From the NCBI GenBank assembly GCA_030272155.1, contig CP126206.1:1302001-1366000 (forward strand): a stretch of 64,000 nt of DNA. The letters are read 5' to 3'. The translations under genes were made by a program, and so were the position numbers. Origin of the DNA: Tetradesmus obliquus. Lineage: Eukaryota; Chlorophyta; Chlorophyceae; Sphaeropleales; Scenedesmaceae. This document shows, one piece after another, positions 25,273 through 38,210 of the stretch. Numbering within the stretch: position 1 is the stretch's first letter; each line of letters opens with the position of its first letter. Under the pieces are notes generated by a model that was given only the letters and a program-made list of their open reading frames with translations, was not told the origin of the DNA and made no database searches.

Positions 25273-28200
25273 CAGCTGATGCACTCAAACAGCTGTTGAT
25301 CGCAAAACTTGGGCCCGATGCAGCAGCAAAGTGCACTGACGATCAAATAGTGATGCTGTTGAAAGCTGGCTACGAAGGAGAAAGCGATTTGACGCTGGCT
25401 AGGGCAGAGACTCTGCTGGCTGCTGGCTTGAAGCCCGCATTGGTGGATAGGCTGCTGCGTGCTTTTGCAGGTGAACTGCACTGGTGCTAGCTGACTGAAA
25501 GTGTGACAACGGGCGCAGGAACCTGCTGAATGGGCTGCAATTTGCACAGCCGCATGCAGTCAGCAAGATACTTCTAAAAGCAAGTGCGAACAAAATTGCC
25601 TGGCCAACGACTTTTTATTCTTTGTGCTTTGTTCAATGTTGTTCACTGTTGCAGGAGAATCAGGTGGTGAGCATAGCTTTCCATCCCTAGAGCTGCTGAG
25701 GGCACCCTTGCTGGAGTTGGTCAGGCAGCAGGATGTCGTGGCCAAGGAGCTGAGAGTCATGACTCACCAACACGTGATCACCAACACGTATCTCCGCAAC
25801 GGTGCAACTTCTCAATTCAAGTACACCTCCAGCCAGGCCACGCAATACCGGGACCCCACATTCAAGTCAACACTCATTCAGGTCAGGAGGGGAACTTCTC
25901 CACAAAAGAATTGTTGCATGCCATCATAGGCTAATTCTCCAAGAGTAGAGGGGGAGGGGAAGTGAGATCTCACATTGTATGGCCAACGTGGCTGCTTGCC
26001 GTGTGGGATCAAACTGGATGCATCCACATCCATTAGCAGATTTAGCAAGTGACCTGCTTTCAAAACATGGAGGGGGACCAATTTGGCACTGTACATTACA
26101 TACGCTGGACTTATTTGCACTTGGTGTTGCCGTCATGCAGGAATATGGCTGCGAAGACCAAGAGCACCCGGATGAGCTTCTTTGCATGGGCCTGGGCAAG
26201 TTCATTCCCAAGCAGCTGGTGTGCGGCGCCCATCTCTTCAAGCACAGCTGGCGCATCGACGTTGACCGGGTGCTGGGCTTCACCAACATCAACGATCCCG
26301 CCAATGGCCTGCTGCTCATTAAGTAAGTGCTGACCCTGCTCTGTTTCAGGGCTGAAACACTCAAGTGGTGCTGGCAGGAGTGTCATCTGTTGGGGGAAGG
26401 TTTCACATGAGCACGTTTGTCACAACAAGCAACTCCCTGCCCGAGAGCCTGGAACTAGAGCACTCGAGAGATCTCTTGAGCTGGATGGATCCTCTTTCAC
26501 CCAACAGCTCACGCAGAGGTGAAGTAGACTCAAAAGTTCTGACTACCCTGATTGTGCAGGCAGCTTTTGGGGGGCAGGGGTAGTGGGCCGAGTGTGCACA
26601 CCACACAGAGACCTCTCTAGTCTCTTTTCCTCACCCCCAGGCCAAACGCTAGGACAGTGGAGTGGCCAAAGGCGGCCTGGTCACGGTGTTTGTAACGACT
26701 GCTGTGCCATGCAGCCAAAATCATCAAGGCGGGGGTATGCATCTGTAATGGCTGGGCAGGGCGCCCACAAGTCATACACATTTGTGTTAAGCTGCATCAA
26801 CCTGGTGCATGTTGAGAGTGATTTTAAAACCCCGCAGTGATTTAAAACCCCGTGAAGGCATCTCACTAGCATTTCACCTGACTTGCTGCTCTCATATGCT
26901 TCCACTGCACAGGCCCTTGGAGGAGGCTTTTAATAATGGGTACATGTGCATCACTTGGGAGGGCAAGAAGGGCGACGACAGGGCCCAGGGAGACTACCGT
27001 ATGCTTTGGCTGGGGCCCAAAGAGCTGCAGCTGCATGATACCAAGCACTATCCCTGGAAAAACTCTGGGGACAAGCTGCCCACTGAACAGCAGCTCCAGT
27101 TGCGCGAGTGAGTTTCTTGCTCGTTGCTGACCAGGGGGAGAGGGTTGGTTGTTTTAGAGGCATTTGCTCAATTTGAAATCATCGCTCAGCATTTTGAGGC
27201 TTAGGCATATGCATTCACAAGGAAGCAATGCTCATATGGGTTGTTTGCTGCAGCAATGTTCAGGGTTCAAGAACTTATTCTCCATGCGTGGTGCCTGCTG
27301 TTGTAAAAGCAGTAAGCAGCTGAGGTTGTGGAGACAGCTACCCTTTCGCACTTGAAAGAGACAAGAGCGCCAATTATCCGACCTATCACCTGACCTTCTG
27401 TGCTAGCTTCACAACTGCCACTGCTCATGTTTTTAATCCAGGCTGAAGAATGAGGAGGGTTTCCACCTGAGGTTCAGCGACCTTCATGGCAAGCTGCTGA
27501 CCTTCCGAACATCAGCACGGCCGTTCAGGCGATGCCTCATCTTTCAGGCGCGCTATGCTGCAAGACAGGCCCTGGCTGAGGGCCGGATCAACGAGCAACG
27601 TTTGGCAGAGATGTCACCCTATATGGTGTCAGTCAGCCCTCAGGCCTCCAACATTGAGGTAACAAAGCATTGTGTGCTGGTTTCAAACGCCATGCAGTGC
27701 AGGAAGTCTGAACATGTGTGTGCGGATACTCACAATAAACTCACAGTAGTAGCACCACCAGGCAGCTACCTTCCTTACTGGCCAATATCAACTGATGAAT
27801 ACATTTTTATTGTGTGTTCTTGCAGTTATACTGGCAGAGGATGCCTGATGAGGGCCCTGAGCTGCCGCTGGAGCCAGCGCCAGTGAAGGAGCTTGTGTAT
27901 GACGAAGCCCCAGAGAGGCTTTCTGATGCGGAGGATCAGTAGCAGCAGGTGTGTTCCGGGGGTACTTGGGGCGTTTTCTGGAGGTATTGCTTTCTCCATG
28001 CACAGATACTTTAGGTATTTTCGTTGAGCGGCTTCAGCTGCTTATTCAATAAGTGGCAAGTTGCCACCATCCCTCAGCTATCAACCTGGGATCAAACCTT
28101 GGTCAATGGTTCTGCCCCAGGAAGAGTCGAGCGCTCTGGGGCATTCAATACAAGTTGCCGCTGTTGCGTGGCTGTTGCGCAGGCTTTGCTGGGCTGATGG

Positions 28201-31200
28201 CGTATGGGCTCATCCCCACGCTGCAGCCAGAGGGAGCGACCTTCAGCAGAGTGTATGCAGTGTACGGGGTGAGCAGCCATGCGCAGCACCCCATGCAGCA
28301 CTGCCTGCAGATGCCTGTACTGCTGCTGAGTTTTCTGGAGGCAAGCCCTGTGTATGTGCTCGCTGTGCACCTACACTGCATGTAAGCAGTTGTTCAAGGC
28401 GAATGCGCACTTCAACCAAGTTGCAGCTGCAGCAGCTTTCAGACAAACACTACCTGCAGCAATGTTGCATGGTTCAATGTTCAGCAGAACCTACGTCAGA
28501 ACAGGAATGATGTGGAGCCGTTCCTGCAAGCTTACTGTGCTGCTCCTTGGTGCTGCTGCTTTCCTGCAGGGTGTGTTTGTCATCATGTCATACGGCTGGG
28601 GCTGGCTGACAGACCATGACAGGCCAGATGTTGGGGACATTCTGGGCAGCTGCCTGGCACTGGCTGGAGTGAGCATATGCTGGTTCTGGCCCAGGAAAGC
28701 AGCCGCCAGCTAGCATAGTACTATGCTAGTGTCATTACAGCAGCAGGGTCCTCCTGCAGTGCTGGTGCAGCTGCAGCGCAGCCTGAGGTTGCTGCCGCTG
28801 CGCAGTGCGCCGCACTGGCATGCCAGTGCCAGTTGTACATTACAGACTGAACAGCGCTTGGAGGCATGGCTGCTGTGAGGATGCCTTGTTACCTCGCAAA
28901 TCAAAGTCACCGCACGCAGCATCTGGGACCTGTACGCCCGCATCCTCTGAGCACTCTCCGTGGTTCATGTATACACGCATACCGGCGGCGTGTGCCGTGC
29001 ACACCCACACTGCATATATGCGGAATCGTATAATACTAGTAAGTACTGTGTGTACATCATGGCAGAGACCCTTGCATGTATACATTAATTAAAGCATCCC
29101 CGCCATATACTGGATGTCATCAGCATACGACATGATGGGGCAGGCACACGCCCCCCACAGCACAGCCACTCTCCATAGCATGCACAGCCTGTGCCGCACT
29201 GCGTAGGAATACCAGTGTAGCCTGCTGTTCACATGTCAACAGCATGCTGCCAGGGGCCACTGTACACCTTGGCCATGTGGTGATGCCAGTTTTCAGCACT
29301 GCTGGCAATTTGGCAATGTCTTGCTATAAGATGGCTGCGGATGATGCTGCAGCAACAGATAAATACATCTCTTCACAGCCGTGTGCTCCAGCACACGGCG
29401 CGCACCACGCATGAGGTGTGATGTCTGGGGTAACAACACATAAGCTACTGCCGATTGCTTGACGGTTTGGTACCATTAGCTGTGCTTGACGGCATTTCAC
29501 ACCAGGTTGCAGGTGTTTGGTGCCTTCTGTAACACATCACCACACAAGAATGTGCACCTGCTATCCAGGCGCGAGATGTTTGAACAAACACCCTTCACGG
29601 GCAGCAACTATGTGAGGCAAAACATCAAGCATGTGAAGTACAGTCAAGTACAGTTCTGCCTAAGAGCATGCATGATTTAGACGAGGGCCACACACATGCC
29701 CTGCATGAGCCTGCCTATGATGATACTATATTGCTGTTAGATAAAACATACTGCCCCTGCCAGAACAATTCCTGTGGCAAGGTGTCACAGAAAACTTGAC
29801 TGTTGCCAACAATGTGGTCTGCCAGTGCACTGGCACGTGGCAGCGGTTTGAAGCATTCTTCAGAGCAAAACACCCATTGACGGAGGTTGATACGGAAAAA
29901 TACATCACAGCCATCACAGTTTGTACAGTCTGCACTCCATTGTGCAGACATCGGAGCACAAGACAAGGGGCTGCACCACTGCCCCATACAGAATGAGCTG
30001 TCCACCAATGTTCCATAGCTGCGTCCCAAGGTTGAGATATACAGGGAAAGGTACATACATCAGCACGACTCTTGTACAGCACGTCACGTCAGAACGCAAT
30101 AGGCTGAACCTGGCTGGCACAAGTTCCACCGCATCTGCTGCTACAGCCGCTGCTGATTGGCACTGCTCAAATGCTTCAATACGTTTGGGCTGCTCACAGC
30201 ATCTGGCACGATTGTAAGCTGTGCTGCTGCTCTTTCCAGCAATACAAGTGAATATGGGTGTAAAGCCTGTCTGAACATGTCCAAGCCAGATACACTAGAG
30301 TACAACAGTGCTCAGCGCATAGAGCAACCCTGCCAGATCCGAAGCCCTCACAGAGCTGCATGTTGGCTACATTCCATTTGCCACCAGGACACAGGGCGCT
30401 GATGCCATCAGCTGCAGTGCAGCACCCCCAACTGCCAGACAGTGGCAGCATACAGTGCAAGCACTCAGCCAGAATCTCATCACACGATGAATCACACCCA
30501 CCATCAAACCGAGCCCAGATGTGCAGGATATTGCTGCTTGCACCACATCCAGAATGCCAGCAGAATACTAGCAGAGCTAACCACAGCATTGCTGGTGCTG
30601 CCCTGCGCGTGTGTGCTGCTGCTCAGTAGTCCTCCTCTGAGCCGCTGTCCACAGCAGGCGGCAAGTCCAGCATCCACAGCTCCTCCAGCCAGTCCCTGGC
30701 CTGCAGGAAAACAAAAAAACAGCGCAGCACACAGCACGGCAAGGCGTGTTCAGCGCCACAAAGTTGAGAAAACAGCACAACACACAGCCCAGCAGCACAG
30801 TTGATGTTGCGGACCAGAAACCAGCAGCATACAGCTGCAAGACAGCAAGCCATCGATTGCAGCAACTGCCTGACATAGTCGGGGCCGCACTACCTTGGTG
30901 CAGTCCATGTTGACAACGTCTCACAGCATGCAACGTCTCACAGCATGCACACCCTGGCATAAGATGCAGCCATCCGCCTGGTGAGGCCACTACTAGAGCA
31001 GCTAGGCCACGTGTCCAGCAGCAGCAGCAGCCAGCGCGCCACCCACCTCATCGGTGCTCAGGGTGGCCCCGGGCAGGAAGTGGCTGGTCAGCCCTGCAGC
31101 CAGGTCATCCAGCGTGGCATCAGTCAGCTGCTGCAGCTTCTGCAGCGCTGCAGCCTGGTTGTCGCGCTCCTGCGATCCTGCAGGAGTGAGGCTCATCTCC

Positions 31201-31729
31201 AGGCGCAGCTTGGCAGCGCAGTTAGCTAGTGTTAGTGCGGCCTGCGTGTCGCTCAGCAGGCGCCGCGCCAAGCGCAGTGCGCTGACAAAGTTGTCAGCTG
31301 CAGCCTGGATGCCCTGCAGGAGGGTATGCAGGTGCAAACACCAGGAGAGGGTATGCAGGTGCAAACACCAGGACAGAACAAAGGCAATAGCAAAGCGCCA
31401 GCGTCAGTTCAGTCAGGCACCACATGAGTCACCGTTGCGCATCACACCGCACCAGGCACAAAAATAAGTCTATCACAGGTGAGTTTTTACTCACCATCTT
31501 TTGTGCTCAGTAGTTTCGTCACAGCTGCCAGAAATCACAACTTACAGCGAGCAAATCGCAGTCAACAGCGGATTTGACCCCTTATGACTAACAGGATTCT
31601 TGAACAAAAGCCATAAAACAAATCAATCACATCTTAACTTTGAGTTGCCAGCTTTTTGTTCAGTAGTTTCGGCTGAGCTGCGAGAAATCGACATCGCTTG
31701 GGCCCTACCCCAGCCCCTAGGCCCTGCTC

Positions 31730-31764
<35 letters not shown>

Positions 31765-33293
31765 TGCTGATTCCCAAGGAGCAGCCGGCGGCAGGCCAGG
31801 TACCGCTGCAGGCTGGCAGAAGAGATTGTATGGTCTGCGGAGCAATTTACTCGTTTGAGGTAGGCTTGCTCACTTGCCAGTCTCAGTGGCCACCGCACCA
31901 GACCCCCCACGGCAAAGCTGCTTCTGAACATCGCACCTCCAGAGCTGAGTACTACTAGTTCATGAAGTACTACATCATGGACATCGCAGCACTAATGCAC
32001 GTGCGGCGTTAGTTTCTACATCGTAGTTTCTACATCGTTGTTTCCCGGTTGAGGGCGCCCTTAGGGGCCCTACTGTCAAAGTCCGTCTACTCGGTCACCC
32101 TGTTGCTGACTGCCTCGAGCTTTTTACAGCTGTCGACTTGTGTAGCTTTCGTTGAGTACATCACATCTGCGTTCTCTGACCGCCTCATCTAGTCCTGACA
32201 GTGGCCTCTTCATACAAGCACTCTCGAGCTGGCTGGAAGCGCAGAGGGTCTCTGCTTCGTTGTCGTAGCTATTAGAGCTTGTCCTAGTTCAACATTCTGT
32301 TGCAGGTGAGCAACCCGCACTCGGAGTTGTGGCCGTTCCTGCAAGCTTACTGTGCTGCTCCTTGGTGCTGCTGCTGGCCTGCAGGGTGTGTTTGTCATCA
32401 TGTCATACGGCTGGGGCTGGCTGATAGACCATGACAGGCCAGATGTTGGGGACATTGTAGGCAGCTGCTTGGCATTGGCTGGAGTGAGCATATGCTGGTT
32501 CTGGCCCAGGAAAGCAGCCGCCAGCTAGCATAGTACCTTGCTAGTACCGTCAACAATGCGTAAATTTGCACTGTGCATGAAGTGACCTTGCTAGTGCTGC
32601 TGGTGCGGTGCCGTCTGCTGCTCGCCATGGCACAGTGGGGCGACCCTGCATTTGAGAAGTTATGTGCCTGGCTTGCTGTGCACACCACTTGCAGGCTATT
32701 GAGGCGGAGGCTGACAGCAAGCAAGGGATGCAGGATGCATACGATGACTGCCTGGATCCCAACGGCGACAGCAGCAGCACCGCCAGCAGCTTTGCCATGC
32801 TAGACGGCGATTCCAGGTACGCGCTTTGCCTGCAAGACACGGTTGCCCACAGCACACTGTGGCACTGCATGCTTGCTTGCTCCTCAAGCTGGTTTGCACC
32901 ACTCTGCTTTGTGGGGGTGGCTGATGTGGGGGTTGCTCAGTGCACATAACTGCCACAGTAACCGACCACAACAGTTCATAAGGTTTGTAGCTGTGCTGTG
33001 CGTCTTGGTTGCCATGCACAGCGATGAAGAAGACATGCATGCTGACAACTACCGCAGCACTGGCAACAGGTTCCGGATTGACATCGCGCCACCAAGCCCG
33101 CTGCCGCCATCCACAGACTTCACGCAGCACGTGCAGAGGTGAGGCGCCGCTATCAGCCCTGCGTCTGCTCCAGCGCACAGCATTCGGAAGCTGTACATCG
33201 CGCCTCCACTAGCAGGAACAGCAGCCTCGCCACGCATGCCTTGCATGAGTCGCCAGCAACAGCACACCGACTTGTGGTTTGCTGGTGCACAGA

Positions 33294-33327
<34 letters not shown>

Positions 33328-36263
33328 CTTCCTGCAGGCCATGGAGGCGCACGGCGCAGCAGAGCAGCTCAGGCAAGCTGCTGAGGTGGAGTCGCAGCGC
33401 TTCTTTGAAGCCATGAACGCTGCATCAGGCACAGCAGCGAGCCGCCGCGCGCACTGGGCAGCACACCCCAACAATGACTATGATGCCTTTGCTGATGTTG
33501 AGGCAGCCATCCAGCAGGTACGTGGCCTGTGCAAGCCAGACTCTACCTGTGGGAGGCTCCAGCATTTTTGCTTGCCGCTGACCTGCATGTGCTGTATGTT
33601 ATGCTGCTCCAGTTTTCCTGCAAGCGGGCAAGCCTACTTCAAGCATGGATTTTGCTCCGCAGTCGATTAATACACTTCTGCCAGCCTGCAGCAGACCCAA
33701 GCGGTACCTGGCCTGCCGCCGGCTACTCCTTGAAATTCAGCAGTGAAACCTTGTGCGGTGTGATGCGCAACTGTGACTCATGTGCTGCCTGACTGAACTG
33801 ATGCTGACGCCATGCTATTGCCTTTGCTCTATCCTCGTTCCTGCAACTGCATACCCTCCTGCAGGGCATCCAAGCTGCAGCTGACAACTTTGTCACCGCA
33901 CTGCGCTTGGCGCGGCGCCTGCTGAGCGACACGCAGGCTGCGCTGGCCAACTGCGCTGCCAAGCTGCGCCTGGAGATGAGCCTCACTCCTGCAGGCTCGC
34001 AGGGGCGCGACAGCCAGGCTGCAGCGATGCAGCAGCTGCAGCAGCTGACTGAGGCCACGCTGGATGACCTGGCTGCAGGACTCACCAGCCACTTCCTGCC
34101 CGGGGCCACCCTGAGCACCGATGAGGTGGGTGGCGCGCTGGCTGCTGCTGCTGCTGCTGCTGCACACGTGGCCTAGCTGCTCTAGTAGTGGCCTCACCAG
34201 GCGGATGGCTGCATCTTATGCCAGGGTGTGCATGCTGTGAGACGTTGTCAACATGGACTTCACCAAGGTAGTGTGGCCCCGACTATGTCAGGCAGTTGCT
34301 GCAATCGATGGCTTGCTGTCTTGCAGCTGTATGCTGCTGGTTTCTGGTCCGCAACATCAACTGTGCTTCTGGGCTGTGTGTTGTTCTGTTTTCTCAACTT
34401 TGTGGCGCTGAACACGCCTTGCCGTGCTGTGTGCTGCGCTGTTTTTTTGTGTTTCCTGCAGGCAAGGGACTGGCTGGAGGAGCTGTGGATGCTGGACTTG
34501 CCGCCTGCTGTGGACAGCGGCTCAGAGGAGGACTGCTGAGCAGCAGCACACGCGCGCAGCGCAGCGCGCCAGCAATGCTGTGGTCAGCTCTATCATCCTG
34601 GGTGTGGTGCATGCAGCAATGTCTTGCACGTGACCACCTAGCCAGGCTTGGGGGTAAGTTCTATACATCATACATTGGGCTCCAGGCTGAGTGCATGCAC
34701 TGTATGCTGCCACTGTCTGGCAGGTTGGGGCGCTGCATCAGCACCCTGTATGCTGGTTGCATTGGATGAAACGTAGCCGGCAGGCAGCTCTGTGTGAGCT
34801 TCGGATCTGGCAGGGTTTATCAGTGCGCTGATCACTGTTGTACTTTAGTGTATCCTGATGGTGATGTTCAGACAGGCTTTACACCCCACATCCATTTGTT
34901 TTGTTTCAACAGAAAGCAGTGGCAAAGCCTCCAGAATGCTGTGAGCAGCACATGAGCAGCACTGTGCATGAAGTGACAGCTCAGGTTGCGTCTGTTGCAG
35001 AGGCCTACTGCTTTCAATACAATACAATACACTTTCGGGACTGAACCCGACCCCTGGCACTAGCCCAGCGAGCCGCTATTCCGCTCATGGGGGATAGTAG
35101 TAATTGTACCCAGTCTTTCCTTCGTTGTTTGGGCAATCGAAACCACCCGCGCAAGTCCGTCAATTCCAGTTGCTTTTTATCCCCAGCCACGGGCCATAGT
35201 CGCAAGCTTTTTAGACCCAGCCACGGGCTTTCCCTGGTGCCGTCATGTGAGCTCTTGCCATCAGCAGACCTGCTGCATCACCTCAACAATGCCAACACCA
35301 GCCAACCTGAGTTGCGCTTAGCCAGCATATGGTGTTGCCATGTTGTCATGCCATGTTGTCATGCTCACCATGAACATCATCCGTGTGTATGCCTTCCATG
35401 GCAGGCGGTGGCTGTACACGTTGCCTGCATGCAGCTGGCCGGTTGATACGTTGTCTGCTGCCCAAGCGCCGTTGCCACTGGCATCCTCCCAGTCCAGAGG
35501 CTGACTCCTGCAGCCATGAGCATGTTTTGCTGATACTGAAACATCGCTTGTTTTTACATAAGCGCTCAAACAGGATGATTGCTGGTGCAGAAGAAATACA
35601 TTCCCGGGATGTTGCTGACCTGCACAGAGTGGTTACCAATCACCCTCAACAGGGGGCACTTGCAGGATTGGTGCATGCTTGCAGATATGGACCTGCAGTG
35701 CAACTATCCCAGTGTAACGTGGCTTGCAGTGCAACTATCTTAGCATAGTGGGGCTTGCACTTACTCTTCACAGATGTCATCCCTATCACGAGCTGTGCAA
35801 CTCAGAAGGGGCCGCTGGTTGCGGCTGTGTACATCACCGCAGCGGGACACCTGGCTGCCAACTGCCCAGCGCACCTGCTCAGGCTCGCAGCCGTGCTGCC
35901 TGGTTGCTGCCCGCACGGCTGCTGACTTAAGGGCGTCAGGGTTGGCAGTCAGTGTCCAGAAGGACTGGTAGGTCACGCCCTGCTGCTGTTCCTCACCAAA
36001 TCTGCTGTCTGCCCTGCGCCCTCAACACCACAGCCTTTACACCCATTGACACCAGACTACATACCCTTATACTGCCCAAACAGTGAATCTTTCCTAGCGC
36101 ACCTGCTCAGGCTCGCAGCCACGCTGCTTGGCTGCTGCCCGCACCGCTGCTGACTTAGGGGCGTCAGGGTTGGCAGTCAGTGTCCAGAAGGACTGGTAGG
36201 TGACTCCCTGCTTCCTGCACCAGGCGCGGATGCCTGCATCGTGGCCTGTTGTAGCGTGAAACC

Positions 36264-36340
<77 letters not shown>

Positions 36341-37792
36341 CCATTGGTGTCAAGTGTCAAGCAGCACACTGCATAAAGAACCTGCGCTGCATCACAGACG
36401 GTCTTGGTGCACAACTTGGCGGCAGCAGCAACAAGCCAAGATCGAGCCTGTCCTCGAAACTAGCGTGCAATGCACATGTATGGTCATAGAGTAATGAACA
36501 TAATTTGCTGCAGCTGCATTTGCTGCTGCTGCTGCTGCTGCTGCTGCTGTGGTGATGATTGCCGCTGTCGAATGCCACACCGCATGTCACCTGATCTGCA
36601 GCACTGCAGGCTTCGCCAGTGCCTGCAAACATGCAGCACACATACCTGCTGCTGTTGTCCCCTCCAGTATCATATGCATGCCTCTACTTTGAGCATCCCA
36701 CCTATTCTGCACCACTGCGGGCTTCACCCGCGCCTGCTCAAAGATGGCCTGCAGAGCCTGCAAGTCGTAGATGTTGCTGATGCCCAGCTGGCCCACCTGC
36801 AGAGATGTTATATAACAGAATAACATGTGAATGTGACGTAACGTGTCGGTGCATGCTCGAAGATGGCCTGCAGAGCCTGCAAGTCGTAGATGTTGCTGAT
36901 GCGCAGCTGGCCCACCTGCAGAGATGTTGTATAACATAATAACATGTGAATGTGACGTAACATGTCGGTGCATGCTCAAAGATGGCCTGCAGAGGTGGCA
37001 GGTTGTAGATGTTGCTGATGTGCTGAAGCCCAGCTGGCCCACCTGCATGAATCGTTACATGGCATAGTATGTAACAAGATAACATGTTGTTGTAGCATGA
37101 CATGTTGGCGTCGCGTGACCATGTGTACATGCATTCAATCAAGGTAACAGCGATTCAAGTTGAAGCTTTGACCTGATGCCTAGCTGGCCCACCTGCAGAG
37201 GTGTTGAATGACAAATCAACATGAGACTGTAGCGCACCGTGGTGGTGTGTACGTGCAAGCAAACAAGGTACGAGCGTTGCTAGCTGTGGATGTTGCTGAT
37301 GCCCAGCTGGCCCACCTGCAGGGTTGTTACATAATTTTTACATAACATAAAAACATAACATGATATTGCAGCAAAATACGTTGGAGACACGGGGCGATGT
37401 GTACGTGCATGCAACCATGATACCGGCGCTGCAAGTTGTGGGTTGCCGATGCCCAGCTGCCCAACCTGTAGAGGTGTTACGTTACAGTCACAGCATATCA
37501 AGGCAGCTAACAACATTAAAACTGTCACACATTAAAGCATGTCCACCAATGTACTAATGTACTCCCTACTATGCTACTGCACTGCATCTCACCACCGCTC
37601 GACAATGCGCACGTGCTGCACGCTCCTCTGCTGAGTGTGAAATGGGTTTTGCTATGCCCATGTGACAACCTGCATAGCTCTCACACAACATTGCAGCATG
37701 CATCGAAGAGGAATACTGGCATGTAAGGCTGCACAGCAGCTGGCTGGCACACCTGCCCTGCATCAGCCAGCTCCTCAAATGCACGCCACACT

Positions 37793-37857
<65 letters not shown>

Positions 37858-38155
37858 GTTGGTATCAGCATATGATCCATATGATGCATATGAGCCACAC
37901 ATGGCGGCATCAGCAGTACAGCACTTCTCACACCCTGGGGATGCAGGAGGCGAATTGATGACGTGCGGGTGCAGCAGTTTCATGGCCTGACTGGCTACAA
38001 TGTACGTAACATATTTGTAACATGTTATAACACGTTGCTTGCTCACCCTCCATACTCTGGCTATGGCTGGGAAGAGGAGAGTGCAGCACCAGAGAGTCGA
38101 TGTGCTGCGTGTGTAGGTTGCGCTGCGAGGTAGCAAACGACTGCCGCACCTGCAG

Positions 38156-38210
<55 letters not shown>

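Larger units (their letters stand above)
23278..30469. repeat. 7.2-kb tandem unit, copy B (7192 bp)
   Basis: Same order as copy A. Differences include a longer G-tract, loss of one 21-bp in-frame repeat in the HNH gene (LVRQQDV once rather than twice) and scattered substitutions. Where B and C can be compared with A (for example GTCTACTCGGTCACC), B and C often agree against A. Confidence 0.95.
30470..32533. repeat. 7.2-kb unit, copy C, internally deleted
   Basis: Collinear with A and B up to about 32332 (CACTCGGAGTTGTGG), then jumps to the equivalent of about 21328 in A (CCGTTCCTGCAAGCTTACTG) and ends near 32540. About 3.4 kb including the whole HNH gene is missing. The junction has at most 1-2 bp of shared sequence. 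A short TAGTTTCTACATCG duplication (about 32010-32038) is private to this copy. Confidence 0.9.

Noticed and set aside
35030-35060. tRNA T-arm-like GGGTTCAGTCCC on the minus strand
   Set aside because: No acceptor stem, D-arm or anticodon arm could be folded around it; kept only as part of a weak retroelement-tail call.
35100-35230. Possible small-subunit rRNA fragment (GTCCGTCAATTCC)
   Set aside because: Only about 11-13 bases match the universally conserved rRNA site; the flanks do not.
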